Source: Arthrobacter citreus (GTDB lineage Bacteria; Bacillota; Bacilli; Bacillales; Bacillaceae_G). Taken from it: DNA of 64,000 bases. Below the pieces are notes generated by a model. It did no database searches, had not been told where the DNA came from, and worked only from the letters and a program-made list of their open reading frames with translations. Position 1 is the first letter of the stretch; each line of letters opens with the position of its first letter. Positions 1 to 6,798 of this stretch are shown piece after piece. Both the position numbers and the translations under genes were made by a program. The stretch covers positions 620,001 to 684,000 of the forward strand of contig CP053688.1 of NCBI GenBank assembly GCA_013200995.1. Direction: 5' to 3'.

Positions 1-91
1 TACCGAAAAAGCTATAAAAGCGTACCAAAAACGAAAAGGACTTACCATAGATGGACTCGTAGGTCAACAAACTTGGAGTAAATTATTTTAG
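1..91 (+). CDS. Peptidoglycan-binding domain protein, C-terminal fragment
   Basis: Only the last 29 codons are present, entering from the left edge in the frame that begins at base 2 and ending with TAG at 89-91. The peptide has the pattern AIKAYQKRKGLTIDGLVGQQTW followed by a few residues, which is the end of a PG_binding_1 repeat (F/YQ, then GL.VDG.VG..TW). Such repeats anchor secreted cell-wall hydrolases or spore cortex enzymes to peptidoglycan. The catalytic part, if any, lies outside the window. A strong hairpin terminator follows directly. Confidence 0.75.
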   Translation, partial: TEKAIKAYQKRKGLTIDGLVGQQTWSKLF

Positions 92-153
92 TTGATAGTT
101 ATCTTGTAAGTGACATCACTTAAAATGGAATCAAATAATTGAATTAGTGTAAC

Positions 154-209
154 AAAATGGAGCTTATCATTCGGTCTTAATTGACTAAGTGGTAGGCTCC
201 GTTTTTTTT
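154..209 (+). terminator. Rho-independent terminator
   Basis: Long imperfect stem (G-U pairs allowed) between 154-180 and 181-205 followed by a run of T; it ends the peptidoglycan-binding gene. Confidence 0.85.
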
Positions 210-288
210 TTGCGTTAATTGTAGAAAAATATTAAAAGGACTTATGTAGATGTTGTTTGAATAGTTATTAGGTAAAAAGGAGTATGTG

Positions 289-792
289 ATGAAAAAATTC
301 ATTGTATCAATAGCAGCAATTACAATATTAACTAGTTTATCAGGTTGCAAAACTGTAAACGATAACAAAGGAATAGCAAAGGCCAAAACAGAACAAAAAG
401 AAACCGAATCAAGTAAATTAGCAAAACAAATTGCAAATAGGCCAATACAGAAAACACAAAAACAAATTGATGAAGAATTATTTGATCAAGCATATTATAA
501 GATGAATAGTTCAGTAAATGAATTAGAAGTAACTGTAAAAGAATTATCAGATAAGACAAAAACAATTGATTTTAACAAAGTTAATAATGCTAATACAATT
601 GTAATTGAAAACTATACCAGATTAGTTAAGAATATTCATAGTCAAGAGGCTGCAAAGGTTGCTCTTGAATTAAGTAATAGTCTTCAAATGATGACTAATA
701 GTATTCAAGCCGGAAATATTCAAACAATAGAATATGCCTTAACTGATATACAATTTAATATGACTGAAATAAGAAGAATAGAGCATGAATAA
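289..792 (+). CDS. Small lipoprotein of unknown function
   Basis: The product is 167 residues. It begins with a short basic and hydrophobic stretch and a lipobox (LSGC, Cys about residue 19), so it should be exported and lipid-anchored on the outside of the membrane. The mature part is Lys/Glu/Asn-rich and mostly helical, with a heptad-like second half, and no catalytic motif is evident. ATG at 289 was chosen because an AAGGAG site ends six bases upstream; a GTG immediately before it is also in frame. It has its own terminator at 831-861 and appears monocistronic. I do not recognise the family. Confidence 0.75.
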   Translation: MKKFIVSIAAITILTSLSGCKTVNDNKGIAKAKTEQKETESSKLAKQIANRPIQKTQKQIDEELFDQAYYKMNSSVNELEVTVKELSDKTKTIDFNKVNNANTIVIENYTRLVKNIHSQEAAKVALELSNSLQMMTNSIQAGNIQTIEYALTDIQFNMTEIRRIEHE

Positions 793-830
793 GCAAATTA
801 CAAAGGGATATTAATTATTATTCCTTTTAA

Positions 831-861
831 AAAGAGAAACCATGGGATGTTTCTCTTTTTT
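831..861 (+). terminator. Rho-independent terminator
   Basis: Perfect nine-base stem AAGAGAAAC/GTTTCTCTT with an eight-base loop, followed by T-rich sequence; ends the lipoprotein gene. Confidence 0.85.
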
Positions 862-885
862 GGTTTAAATAATGGTATCAAACTT

Positions 886-1071
886 TTATGAAAGAATAAT
901 TCTTCTTATAATATCTTTTACTTCAGCACTATGTAATATGTCTTTAAAGGATTTTGTGCTATCAGTGTTTGCATGTTCAATTATTCTGTAATTAGAAATA
1001 TCTTCGATGTTTCTAGTTTTATGTTTTCTTCTAATGTTTTTTTCATTTTGGACATCTTTAGTCTGTTCCAT
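886..1071 (-). CDS. Small charged protein, unknown
   Basis: A 61-residue product, rich in Lys/Arg/Asp/Glu, with no signal peptide or membrane segment. I chose ATG at 1071 because a GAGGTG site lies six bases upstream; a GTG three codons earlier (1080) overlaps that site. The good ribosome binding site is the main support. It lies before the first member of the repeat-punctuated gene array, but no array repeat was seen at its own 3' end. Function unknown. Confidence 0.5.
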   Translation of the reverse strand: MEQTKDVQNEKNIRRKHKTRNIEDISNYRIIEHANTDSTKSFKDILHSAEVKDIIRRIILS

Positions 1072-1222
1072 GCAATTCACCTCAAATGTAAGTAAGTCGT
1101 ATTTTTAAATATTGAAAATAATGTTGAGGTAAAAAAAACCTTATCGCCAAATGGGACAAAGGGGTAAATATTTGTAAGATATCTCTAAAACAAAAAAATC
1201 GACTAAACAATCGAACCTGTTT

Positions 1223-1249
1223 TTCAACTAACGCATGTATTAGTTCAAC
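1223..1249. repeat. Array repeat R1 (palindromic intergenic repeat)
   Basis: Carries AACTAACGCAT...TTAGTT, an imperfect hairpin of the family described in the findings. It overlaps the stop codon of the minus-strand gene at 1245-1706. Confidence 0.7.
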
Positions 1250-1706
1250 AATATTTTTTCTTTAAAATACTTAACGATCCTTCATCTATTCCTGTTATAT
1301 TTGAGATAGCATTTAATTGAATGCCTTCTTTAATTGCTTTTCTAGCTATCTTTATGTCTTGTTTAATCTCTAAAATTTCGCTTTTGAAATTAACAAAATC
1401 TAAATATTCATCTGCTAATTCACCGTTCAAAAAAAATTCAGTGTCGTAAATACCAATATGTTTATTTAAATAAAAAATATTAACAGAGTAAAAAATAAAA
1501 GCCTCTTCCATTCCAAAACGTAGTTTTAGATTTATTTCGCTTTCTTCAACAGTAATAAATTCATCATATAATTTACCGTAAAATCTATCCAAATAATCAC
1601 TTCTGTCTTCTACACGCCACTTATTAAAATATTCCCAGAAGCCTTCAATCGTTTGATTTTTTGCATTATGATTAATTGCCCATTCAAGCAATGTTTTAGC
1701 GTTCAT
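1245..1706 (-). CDS. Hypothetical protein with HTH-like tail
   Basis: 153 residues, acidic and aromatic-rich, no signal peptide or membrane segment. The first 130 residues are predicted mostly helical. The last 25 residues (GIQLNAISNITGIDEGSLSI) look like a short helix-turn-helix of the kind seen at the C-terminus of some nuclease-like accessory proteins, but I cannot assign a family. ATG at 1706 has an AGGTG site about six bases upstream. It is the gene nearest the left end of the array; a palindromic repeat overlaps its stop codon. It could be an immunity-type orphan; that is inference from context only. Confidence 0.65.
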   Translation of the reverse strand: MNAKTLLEWAINHNAKNQTIEGFWEYFNKWRVEDRSDYLDRFYGKLYDEFITVEESEINLKLRFGMEEAFIFYSVNIFYLNKHIGIYDTEFFLNGELADEYLDFVNFKSEILEIKQDIKIARKAIKEGIQLNAISNITGIDEGSLSILKKKYC

Positions 1707-1740
1707 TTAATCACCTACTAATTAGAATTAACTCATGAAC

Positions 1741-1771
1741 TTCAACTAACGCATCAGTTAGTTGCATAGCG
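1741..1771. repeat. Array repeat R2
   Basis: TTCAACTAACGCATCAGTTAG then TTGCATAGC: inverted arms CAACTAAC/GTTAGTTG around a GCATCA-type loop. It ends two bases before the stop codon of the gene at 1773-2192 (minus strand). Confidence 0.8.
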
Positions 1772-1772
1772 A

Positions 1773-2192
1773 TTAATTTTTATCTAAACAATTTTCGCAA
1801 TCAAATTCTGTCCAAGAATTTAATAATTTTACTCCACAAATTTCACAATGCCTTTCGCCAGGATACCAATATCCAGTTTTATGAAATAATTCAACACTTT
1901 CCTCCCAATGGATATAGTCTTGTGAGGGTGGGGCAAGTGGTTTACCTTCTTCGTCAACTGGTCGCGAAGGTTCGTTTCCTGATATGAAACCTTTAATCCA
2001 ATACTCTGTCTCAGTGGGCATCTCTTTAATTTCTTCCAATGATATATTAAAGAAAGCATCTTTTTGCGGACAGTAAGCAAATATTCTCCCTGTAAAAGTA
2101 TGAGGGTTTCCAAGTATATAATGTTTACCATCACAATGTTCGTCATGTAATTCAAACCAAAGTTTTTTATCAAAATTCAACCAATCTCTCAT
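1773..2192 (-). CDS. Hypothetical protein with C-terminal zinc ribbon
   Basis: 139 residues. Two CxxC pairs near the end (CEIC at about residue 117 and CENC at about 132) form a probable zinc ribbon; the body is rich in Trp, His and Pro. There is no membrane segment or catalytic signature that I recognise. ATG at 2192 is preceded by AGGAG with six-base spacing. It is one member of the minus-strand array, with a repeat immediately after its stop. Unrelated in sequence to its neighbours, which argues for independent acquisition rather than local duplication. Confidence 0.7.
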   Translation of the reverse strand: MRDWLNFDKKLWFELHDEHCDGKHYILGNPHTFTGRIFAYCPQKDAFFNISLEEIKEMPTETEYWIKGFISGNEPSRPVDEEGKPLAPPSQDYIHWEESVELFHKTGYWYPGERHCEICGVKLLNSWTEFDCENCLDKN

Positions 2193-2270
2193 ATATGTCT
2201 CCTATTATCTAATTTTCCTGAGGTAAATATCTTACTATTCATTCAATTCTTATATTTTATCATATATTTC

Positions 2271-2301
2271 TTATGCAACTAAACTGCCATTTACTTGAAT
2301 A
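2271..2301. repeat. Array repeat R3a
   Basis: TTATGCAACTAAACTGCCAT then TTACTTGAATA; the actgcca-loop variant of the array repeat. Only a terminator separates it from R3b, so this looks like a repeat pair without a gene between. Confidence 0.7.
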
Positions 2302-2330
2302 AAAAAACGAGCAGCAAGGAACAGCTCGTG
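2302..2330 (-). terminator. Rho-independent terminator (minus strand)
   Basis: On the minus strand CGAGC ... GCTCG followed by seven T; terminates leftward transcription from the gene at 2409-2834. Confidence 0.7.
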
Positions 2331-2333
2331 AAC

Positions 2334-2364
2334 TTCAACTAATGCACGCTTTAGTTGAATAAGC
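2334..2364. repeat. Array repeat R3b
   Basis: TTCAACTAATGCACGCTTTAG then TTGAATAAG; palindromic arms CAACTAA/TTAGTTG. It lies about 45 bases 3' of the stop of the minus-strand gene at 2409-2834. Confidence 0.75.
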
Positions 2365-2408
2365 AATTGTACTTTAAATTCAGTTAAAGTTACATATTAA
2401 TAGATAAA

Positions 2409-2834
2409 TCAATCTATAAATTTATCCAATGTAACTATATAATTTATTTCAAGGAGTTCCTTATTTAATTCTTTTATAAAATCTTTTACTGCCTTTACCA
2501 ATGAGTTTGTTTCAATGTATTCATCCGATTCAAAAATTTGCCAAATTGAATAAATGAACCAGTATTCATCAGCTGTATATTTAAAATTAATAATTGCCTC
2601 ATTATGATCAATTGTCTCGTAGTCCATATTTTCTCTAAGTCCACTTTGAATCTTTTGAATCCATTTACCCAATTGGATCCCAAACTCTGCGAGATTGATG
2701 TACGGTTCATCGAAAAAAACATTTCCATTAAGATAAATTTTTAAAGCACCTTCTATATATCCTTCTTTATATGCAGTATATGCGAGTCCAGTAGGTATCT
2801 CAGTATTCAAAATAAACGAGAATTTTATCTCCAT
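2409..2834 (-). CDS. Hypothetical protein, acidic, immunity-like size
   Basis: 141 residues, acidic (many Glu/Asp), rich in aromatic residues, without membrane segments. Its size and composition are like those of small immunity or accessory proteins, but no specific family can be asserted. ATG at 2834 fits a GAGGG site six bases upstream better than an in-frame TTG two codons earlier (2840). Array member; a terminator hairpin and a palindromic repeat lie downstream. Confidence 0.65.
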   Translation of the reverse strand: MEIKFSFILNTEIPTGLAYTAYKEGYIEGALKIYLNGNVFFDEPYINLAEFGIQLGKWIQKIQSGLRENMDYETIDHNEAIINFKYTADEYWFIYSIWQIFESDEYIETNSLVKAVKDFIKELNKELLEINYIVTLDKFID

Positions 2835-2871
2835 AAACAACCCTCAAACTTTCCTTATAACATTTAAAGAT

Positions 2872-2906
2872 GTAACTAAAGCATTGCGTTAGTTGAATAA
2901 GGAATT
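2872..2906. repeat. Array repeat R4
   Basis: GTAACTAAAGCATTGCGTTAG then TTGAATAAGGAATT; it overlaps the stop codon of the minus-strand gene at 2905-3357. Confidence 0.75.
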
Positions 2907-3357
2907 ATCTACTTTCTTTTTTCTCATACGCAAATATTGCTCTTCTTCTTACATACTCAACTTCATCCATAATAAATTTTTTGAGGAGCATTTCAACCTC
3001 TTCCTCATTAACTTTTAACTCGCCAAGTCCATAAGCAATCTGCCATCTTGCCTCAAAGTCATTAAATGATAAAGAATGTTTAGCTAAATCAATCAGTTGA
3101 GTAGGGTGATCAATTAACTGGTCAATAATGTTCTCACACTCATTATCCCTTGCTAAAATAAATAAAAATTTATTTACTAAATCCGTACTCCAATTTCCAA
3201 CTGGTATTTTTTCAATTAGGTTATTTGTAGATTTGTATATCCTATCCCAATGAAGATAATCGGTCTCCCATTCCCCATAAGATTTCTCTGCCGTTTTAGA
3301 CCACATAACAAAACTCTCAATTTCATTTATTAATTGAGAATCAAATTGTTTCTCCAT
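2905..3357 (-). CDS. HEAT-repeat-like protein
   Basis: 150 residues, soluble. Residues about 100-148 (EARWQIAYGLGEL ... VEYVRRRAIFAYEK) show the pattern of HEAT repeats: two antiparallel helices with conserved Asp/Arg turns. HEAT modules mediate protein-protein contacts, so this is more likely a binding or scaffold protein than an enzyme. Start ATG at 3357 has AGGAG upstream with a longish (about ten-base) spacer. The stop codon lies within a palindromic repeat. Family assignment is by pattern only. Confidence 0.65.
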   Translation of the reverse strand: MEKQFDSQLINEIESFVMWSKTAEKSYGEWETDYLHWDRIYKSTNNLIEKIPVGNWSTDLVNKFLFILARDNECENIIDQLIDHPTQLIDLAKHSLSFNDFEARWQIAYGLGELKVNEEEVEMLLKKFIMDEVEYVRRRAIFAYEKKESR

Positions 3358-3394
3358 TTTAGATTCACTCCTACAATATAGGATCGTCAGTTTT

Positions 3395-3427
3395 GTTAAA
3401 CTATCGCATCAGTTAGTTGTATAAGCG
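3395..3427. repeat. Array repeat R5
   Basis: GTTAAACTATCGCATCAGTTAG then TTGTATAAGCG; abuts the stop codon of the minus-strand gene starting at 3428. Confidence 0.75.
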
Positions 3428-3718
3428 TTATTTATGTAGTTGTGATATATATAAAGATCGTGATGCAACTAGAATTATAAATACCGATAAGACAAAGAAG
3501 GCAATTGACCAACTTTTCTTTTTTAAAATATAGTGTTCTATCCCCGATAAAAACATATATACAGCAAGGATCATTCCTATAAGTCCAGAATAGAAAAAAT
3601 TAACGGGATATGATTTTAAAGAAAAAATAAATAATACTGTGAATGGAATGATCAATATCAATTGGGTAATTACGATAGGCTTTACCCTGTTCTTGAAATA
3701 ACGGTCGCTAAATGTCAT
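3428..3718 (-). CDS. Small membrane protein (three segments)
   Basis: 96 residues with three hydrophobic segments (about residues 13-33, 38-60, 68-90) joined by short charged loops, so an integral membrane protein. A basic N-terminus (DRYFKNRVKP) suggests N-in topology. AGGAGGG is about ten bases before ATG 3718. Array member with a repeat at its 3' end. Function unknown. Confidence 0.65.
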   Translation of the reverse strand: MTFSDRYFKNRVKPIVITQLILIIPFTVLFIFSLKSYPVNFFYSGLIGMILAVYMFLSGIEHYILKKKSWSIAFFVLSVFIILVASRSLYISQLHK

Positions 3719-3780
3719 TAAACGTAATCCCTCCTACCTGTAATAAAAAATACATCTTTGTCTATAAAGTCGATTATGTT

Positions 3781-3813
3781 GTGTAACTAAAGCATCAGTT
3801 AGTTACATAAGGA
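3781..3813. repeat. Array repeat R6
   Basis: GTGTAACTAAAGCATCAGTTAG then TTACATAAGGA; arms GTAACTAA/TTAGTTAC. 20 bases 3' of the stop of the minus-strand gene at 3833-4306. Confidence 0.8.
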
Positions 3814-3832
3814 TTCCAACAAAAAATTCAAC

Positions 3833-4306
3833 TCATTTTTTAAAAATTACTTTTTCTTCCCAGACCTTCATTAAGTTTTTGTGGTATTCTTTTGGCTTTT
3901 CGACTAAAAACCAATCAATTGAATGTGCTGATGTTGGCATCGATTTGTTACGACGAACTCTAATCTTTTCATGATTTTTATAATGCGGATAAATCACTGT
4001 GGATTTCATCCCTCTTACACTGGAATATTTAATGCTTTCTATTTCATTCCAATAGACCTTATTACCATTCAAATCAATAACAATTCCTTCATCATCCCAA
4101 TAAAATCCCTTACCCTCTTTTCTTTTCCTCCAAAGGTATATAGCATAGCCAATAAAAGTAAATGGAAAAATTAATAAAATCATATAAGTAAAAGAAAACC
4201 TTTCTATTAAACCCAAAATGGAAAGGAGACACCATAATAATCCAAAGCTTAAAAAACCTAATATTGGTAGCAAAGAAATTCTATACACTCTAACTTGTTC
4301 CAAATA
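3833..4306 (-). CDS. Membrane protein with PH-like cytosolic domain
   Basis: 157 residues. Two hydrophobic segments (about residues 10-32 and 40-57) are followed by a basic stop-transfer (WRKRKEGK) and a soluble part with the pattern FYWDDEGIVID...VYWNEIESIKY, typical of bacterial PH-like domains attached to two membrane helices (YdbS/DUF-type). I chose TTG at 4306, nine bases after AAGGTG; the in-frame TTG at 4315 abuts that site. Array member followed by a repeat. Function unknown. Confidence 0.6.
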   Translation of the reverse strand, partial: YLEQVRVYRISLLPILGFLSFGLLWCLLSILGLIERFSFTYMILLIFPFTFIGYAIYLWRKRKEGKGFYWDDEGIVIDLNGNKVYWNEIESIKYSSVRGMKSTVIYPHYKNHEKIRVRRNKSMPTSAHSIDWFLVEKPKEYHKNLMKVWEEKVIFKK

Positions 4307-4355
4307 TAGCAACACCTTTTTATACTAATTTATTGTTAGTTTATCAGTTATTCTT

Positions 4356-4391
4356 GTTTAACTAAACTGCCATTATGTTGAATAAGGAATT
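4356..4391. repeat. Array repeat R7
   Basis: GTTTAACTAAACTGCCATTA then TGTTGAATAAGGAATT; actgcca-loop variant. Lies between two genes and only 20 bases from R8, another repeat pair with no gene between. Confidence 0.75.
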
Positions 4392-4411
4392 TCGCATTTG
4401 CGACTATGATC

Positions 4412-4444
4412 TTATTCAATATAAGCATCAGTTAGTTGCATAAC
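4412..4444. repeat. Array repeat R8
   Basis: TTATTCAATATAAGCATCAG then TTAGTTGCATAAC; gcatca-loop variant, 22 bases 3' of the stop of the minus-strand gene at 4467-4730. Confidence 0.75.
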
Positions 4445-4466
4445 ATTCTTCCACAGGTAACATATA

Positions 4467-4730
4467 CTACTTTTCATACTTCTTATTATTATTTTTCCAA
4501 GTTATATTTCCAAACATTAAGCCCATTAAACTCCAACTTATCAAGTACATTAAATATAATTTTAAAATCTCCTGTAAAGAATATGCTACTTTATTATGTC
4601 CAAACACTGTCAATGTTGGAAATAGTAATGAGATAGCTATATAAATAAGTAAAAAGTTTAATAAATACCTTTTTTTTCCTTTGGATTTTATTCTGTTCCA
4701 TCTTTCTTTTTGTTTATCTATTTTACTCAC
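4467..4730 (-). CDS. Small membrane protein (two segments)
   Basis: 87 residues: a very basic N-terminus (KQKERWNRIKSKGKKR) followed by two hydrophobic segments (about residues 22-43 and 53-73), then a short basic tail. It should have both termini in the cytosol. A GTG start at 4730 has GGAGG six bases upstream. It resembles short membrane proteins found scattered in Bacillus accessory regions; I cannot name a family. Array member. Confidence 0.65.
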   Translation of the reverse strand: MSKIDKQKERWNRIKSKGKKRYLLNFLLIYIAISLLFPTLTVFGHNKVAYSLQEILKLYLMYLISWSLMGLMFGNITWKNNNKKYEK

Positions 4731-4831
4731 TAGTAACCTCCAATATTTTTTAATTACTAATAATTATACCTAGACAATTGTTCTTTGTAATTTGGGGGAA
4801 TTTTAGCTTTTTCCATAGAATTTCAAATGCT

Positions 4832-4868
4832 CCTTATTCAACTAAACTGCCAGTTAGTTGTATAAGGA
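4832..4868. repeat. Array repeat R9 (best palindrome)
   Basis: CCTTATTCAACTAA and TTAGTTGTATAAGG form 14-base arms with one mismatch around an ACTGCCAG loop. It sits three bases from the stop of the gene at 4872-5177 and is the clearest copy of the array repeat. Confidence 0.85.
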
Positions 4869-4871
4869 AGT

Positions 4872-5177
4872 CTACAATTTGTTATCAGTGCTATAGTTTG
4901 TGTTATTTTTGGGAACTGAAATTGCTGAATCTACTACAATATCGTTTTTAAATTTAACTGCAATTGTTCCTAACCATCTATCCACATTCGGTTTCATTTC
5001 CATCGTACAAGGGAAGTACCTAAAATGAACAGAATCCTTCGTATCCTTGCTGATCACTTGGCATGCTAGCATATTTCCAAGCTTTTTTAATGCGACTTCT
5101 CTTTTCATGCCAACTATTTCTTTCTTGATGATTGACTCGTAGTAGTTTTTTAGTGGGAACATGATGACACCTCTCAT
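4872..5177 (-). CDS. Hypothetical protein; start uncertain
   Basis: From ATG 5177 the product is 101 residues, soluble, with a Lys-rich first half and the pattern CQVISKD...HFRYFPC; no recognised motif. The reading frame stays open upstream to a TTG at 5321, but no ribosome binding site precedes that codon. ATG 5177 has AGGAG nine bases upstream, and ATG 5162 has GAGGTG five bases upstream. The AGGAG is inside a perfect hairpin (5184-5204). Last (rightmost) gene of the array. Confidence 0.5.
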   Translation of the reverse strand: MRGVIMFPLKNYYESIIKKEIVGMKREVALKKLGNMLACQVISKDTKDSVHFRYFPCTMEMKPNVDRWLGTIAVKFKNDIVVDSAISVPKNNTNYSTDNKL

Positions 5178-5183
5178 AAAAAT

Positions 5184-5204
5184 AACTCCTAAGGAATAGG
5201 AGTT
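5184..5204 (-). promoter_or_regulatory. Hairpin that would mask a ribosome binding site
   Basis: On the minus strand AACTCCTA/TAGGAGTT is a perfect eight-base stem with a five-base loop. The 3' arm holds the AGGAG that precedes ATG 5177. Confidence 0.5.
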
Positions 5205-5354
5205 ATTTGGTTTCAGTTTTATAGGTTTACCATCAGACGTTACATTTACAATAAATTGTGGTTTTAATCTATTTCTATAAATGTTTTCACGTAGTTTTAC
5301 TTGGCCAGCTATAGTATACAAATCATATTATTATAAGAATCTGTTGATCAAGCC

Positions 5355-5441
5355 TCACTTGTGATACTTTTCTTTTATTTTTATTGCAATCACTCCGAAA
5401 AATAGGATACCGATAACCAAATATATTTCGATTAACTCCAT
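5355..5441 (-). CDS. 28-residue single-span membrane peptide
   Basis: A short reading frame with ATG at 5441 and GAGGTG six bases upstream. The peptide starts MELIEIYLVIGILFFGVIAI and ends in a basic tail (KIKEKYHK), i.e. one membrane helix with a positively charged cytosolic end. It starts 27 bases after the XRE regulator gene ends, on the same strand, so the two are probably co-transcribed. The ribosome binding site, hydrophobic pattern and context support a real gene; function is unknown (possible toxin-like or signalling peptide). Confidence 0.55.
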   Translation of the reverse strand: MELIEIYLVIGILFFGVIAIKIKEKYHK

Positions 5442-5467
5442 TAGATCACCTCAAATGAAGTATTTCC

Positions 5468-5665
5468 CTATCCCTTATCAAAATACCATATATCTTCTAC
5501 CTTTAATTCCAATTCTTGTGCAATCTTCATTGCTACTTGTAATGTAGGGGTTCTTTCTTCCTTAAGAATTAATGTTAAAGTCGCATGTGTAATACCTACA
5601 TCCCTTGCAAATTCACCTTTTTTTATTTTCCTCTCTGCAAGGATCATTCTTAATTTATTCCTCAT
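5468..5665 (-). CDS. XRE/Cro-family transcriptional regulator
   Basis: 65 residues, essentially a single HTH_3 domain: MRNKLRMILAERKIKKGEFA leads into the first helices, and VGITHATLTLIL is the recognition helix region. Single-domain Cro/cI-like regulators of this size are typical repressors of mobile elements. ATG 5665 has AGGTG with a six-base spacer; ATG 5671 and GTG 5674 are too close to it. It is divergent from the gene at 5836, and a perfect palindrome at 5741-5754 between them is a likely operator. Confidence 0.85.
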   Translation of the reverse strand: MRNKLRMILAERKIKKGEFARDVGITHATLTLILKEERTPTLQVAMKIAQELELKVEDIWYFDKG

Positions 5666-5740
5666 TTTCATCACCTAATACATACTTTCTATATCAAAAC
5701 TGATTGTCCTGTTAAAAAAATAAAATGGTACTTGCAATAA

Positions 5741-5754
5741 TAGGTAAATACCTA
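5741..5754. promoter_or_regulatory. Putative XRE operator palindrome
   Basis: TAGGTA-AA-TACCTA, perfect six-base arms, located in the divergent intergenic region between the XRE gene and the small-gene operon starting at 5836. Confidence 0.5.
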
Positions 5755-5835
5755 CATACGATTAATTAAACGACAAACAAAACGACTTCTTTTGAGATTT
5801 CGCAAACGTCCTCGAAAAATGAGAGGAGTGAAGGG

Positions 5836-6165
5836 ATGAGAGGGTATTACGATGCATTATATCGAACACCTTATTTGTACGATTCATCAGCATTAGAAAG
5901 GTACTTTAATCATGCGAAAGATGATGATGAGGTAAGAGCAATTCAACACCATATGCAGCGACATGAGGTATATGATGATTCTCAATACGAAGGATTTATG
6001 AAAGTAACTAGAATGATTCAAAAAGATCAGTTTAAGGAATACGAAACAGATTGGGATGAAATAGAAACAATGTTTACACCTTTTGTCCAGTTTGATGGAA
6101 CAATTCGATTAAGACCAAATCGGTATGCGGGGAAAAACGCTTTAATCGAAAGCGAGGAATTTTAA
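5836..6165 (+). CDS. Mobile-element-associated hypothetical protein
   Basis: 109 residues, acidic, soluble, with a Tyr-rich N-terminus (RGYYDALYRTPYLYD). No motif recognised. A GGAG/AAGGG-rich region (GAGGAGTGAAGGG) directly precedes ATG 5836. It is the first gene of a tightly packed rightward operon: its TAA overlaps the next ATG by one base. Divergent from an XRE repressor and upstream of an FtsK-type ATPase, so probably part of the replication/transfer module of an integrative or plasmid-like element. Confidence 0.65.
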   Translation: MRGYYDALYRTPYLYDSSALERYFNHAKDDDEVRAIQHHMQRHEVYDDSQYEGFMKVTRMIQKDQFKEYETDWDEIETMFTPFVQFDGTIRLRPNRYAGKNALIESEEF

Positions 6166-6371
6166 TGAACTTTAACCATTTACTAGAAACAATGGATTAT
6201 ATGAATAAAGTGAAAATGGTTTTTTTGGATCATAACGATAATATGGGTTTTTATAGTCTTGAAGAATCAGAGGATATCTATAATTCGAGTTCATTTTATG
6301 CAGTTGAAAATTGGTTAATTAAACAAGGTTATGATCGATGCGAAATAAGAAAGTATGGTGATGAATTATGA
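6165..6371 (+). CDS. Small hypothetical protein of the element operon
   Basis: 68 residues, acidic, no membrane segment. Its start overlaps the previous stop (TAATG) and its end overlaps the next start, which implies translational coupling through the operon. No family recognised. Confidence 0.6.
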   Translation: MNFNHLLETMDYMNKVKMVFLDHNDNMGFYSLEESEDIYNSSSFYAVENWLIKQGYDRCEIRKYGDEL

Positions 6372-6664
6372 AAACTGAAACTATTCCTTTTCGTGATTTT
6401 ATGGATGGATCTTGGAAGAAGCCAAAAGTCGAGATGAGTTTACTTCCTGCTGTAGCTTTTGTACCAAATGAACCAACTACCTTTTTAGTCACTATAGTTG
6501 GCATAGGTCTAGTTGTCTTAATAGTTGAACATTGTTTAGAAGACACAAATTACGCTGAAAAAATTCGTATTTTCCGATCAAGATATATTAAGTACGCTTT
6601 TCCAGTTTGTGTCGTTTCTACTGGTATTTATGTATTCGTAAAAATCGTAAATATCCTAATATGA
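6368..6664 (+). CDS. Small membrane protein of the element operon
   Basis: 98 residues with two hydrophobic stretches (about residues 38-55 and 75-96) separated by a basic loop (EKIRIFRSRYIKY). It overlaps the preceding gene by four bases. Position just ahead of the FtsK-type ATPase resembles the small membrane proteins that accompany conjugation coupling proteins, but the sequence itself gives no function. Confidence 0.6.
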   Translation: MKTETIPFRDFMDGSWKKPKVEMSLLPAVAFVPNEPTTFLVTIVGIGLVVLIVEHCLEDTNYAEKIRIFRSRYIKYAFPVCVVSTGIYVFVKIVNILI

Positions 6665-6689
6665 AACATAAGTTTTTCTATTCGTTTTT

Positions 6690-6798
6690 CCTATTCGATT
6701 TTAATGCTTTGAGGTGAATAGCTACCACGAATATAAAGATCATTGATGCATCAACATTTATCTACTATTTTATCTATTCGATTTCAGGGTAGCTATCC
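6690..6798. repeat. Structured noncoding region with inverted and direct repeats
   Basis: Inverted arms AATAGCTACC (6717-6726) and GGTAGCTATC (6788-6797) match at nine of ten positions. The word CTATTCGATTT occurs at 6691 and again at 6774. The region lies immediately upstream of the FtsK-type ATPase gene; a candidate transfer or single-strand origin, or a regulatory leader. Confidence 0.4.

Noticed and set aside
1223..4868. CRISPR array at the repeats of the first 5 kb
   Set aside because: Repeats are irregularly spaced (40 to 600 bases) with genes between them, differ in loop sequence, and no cas genes are present.
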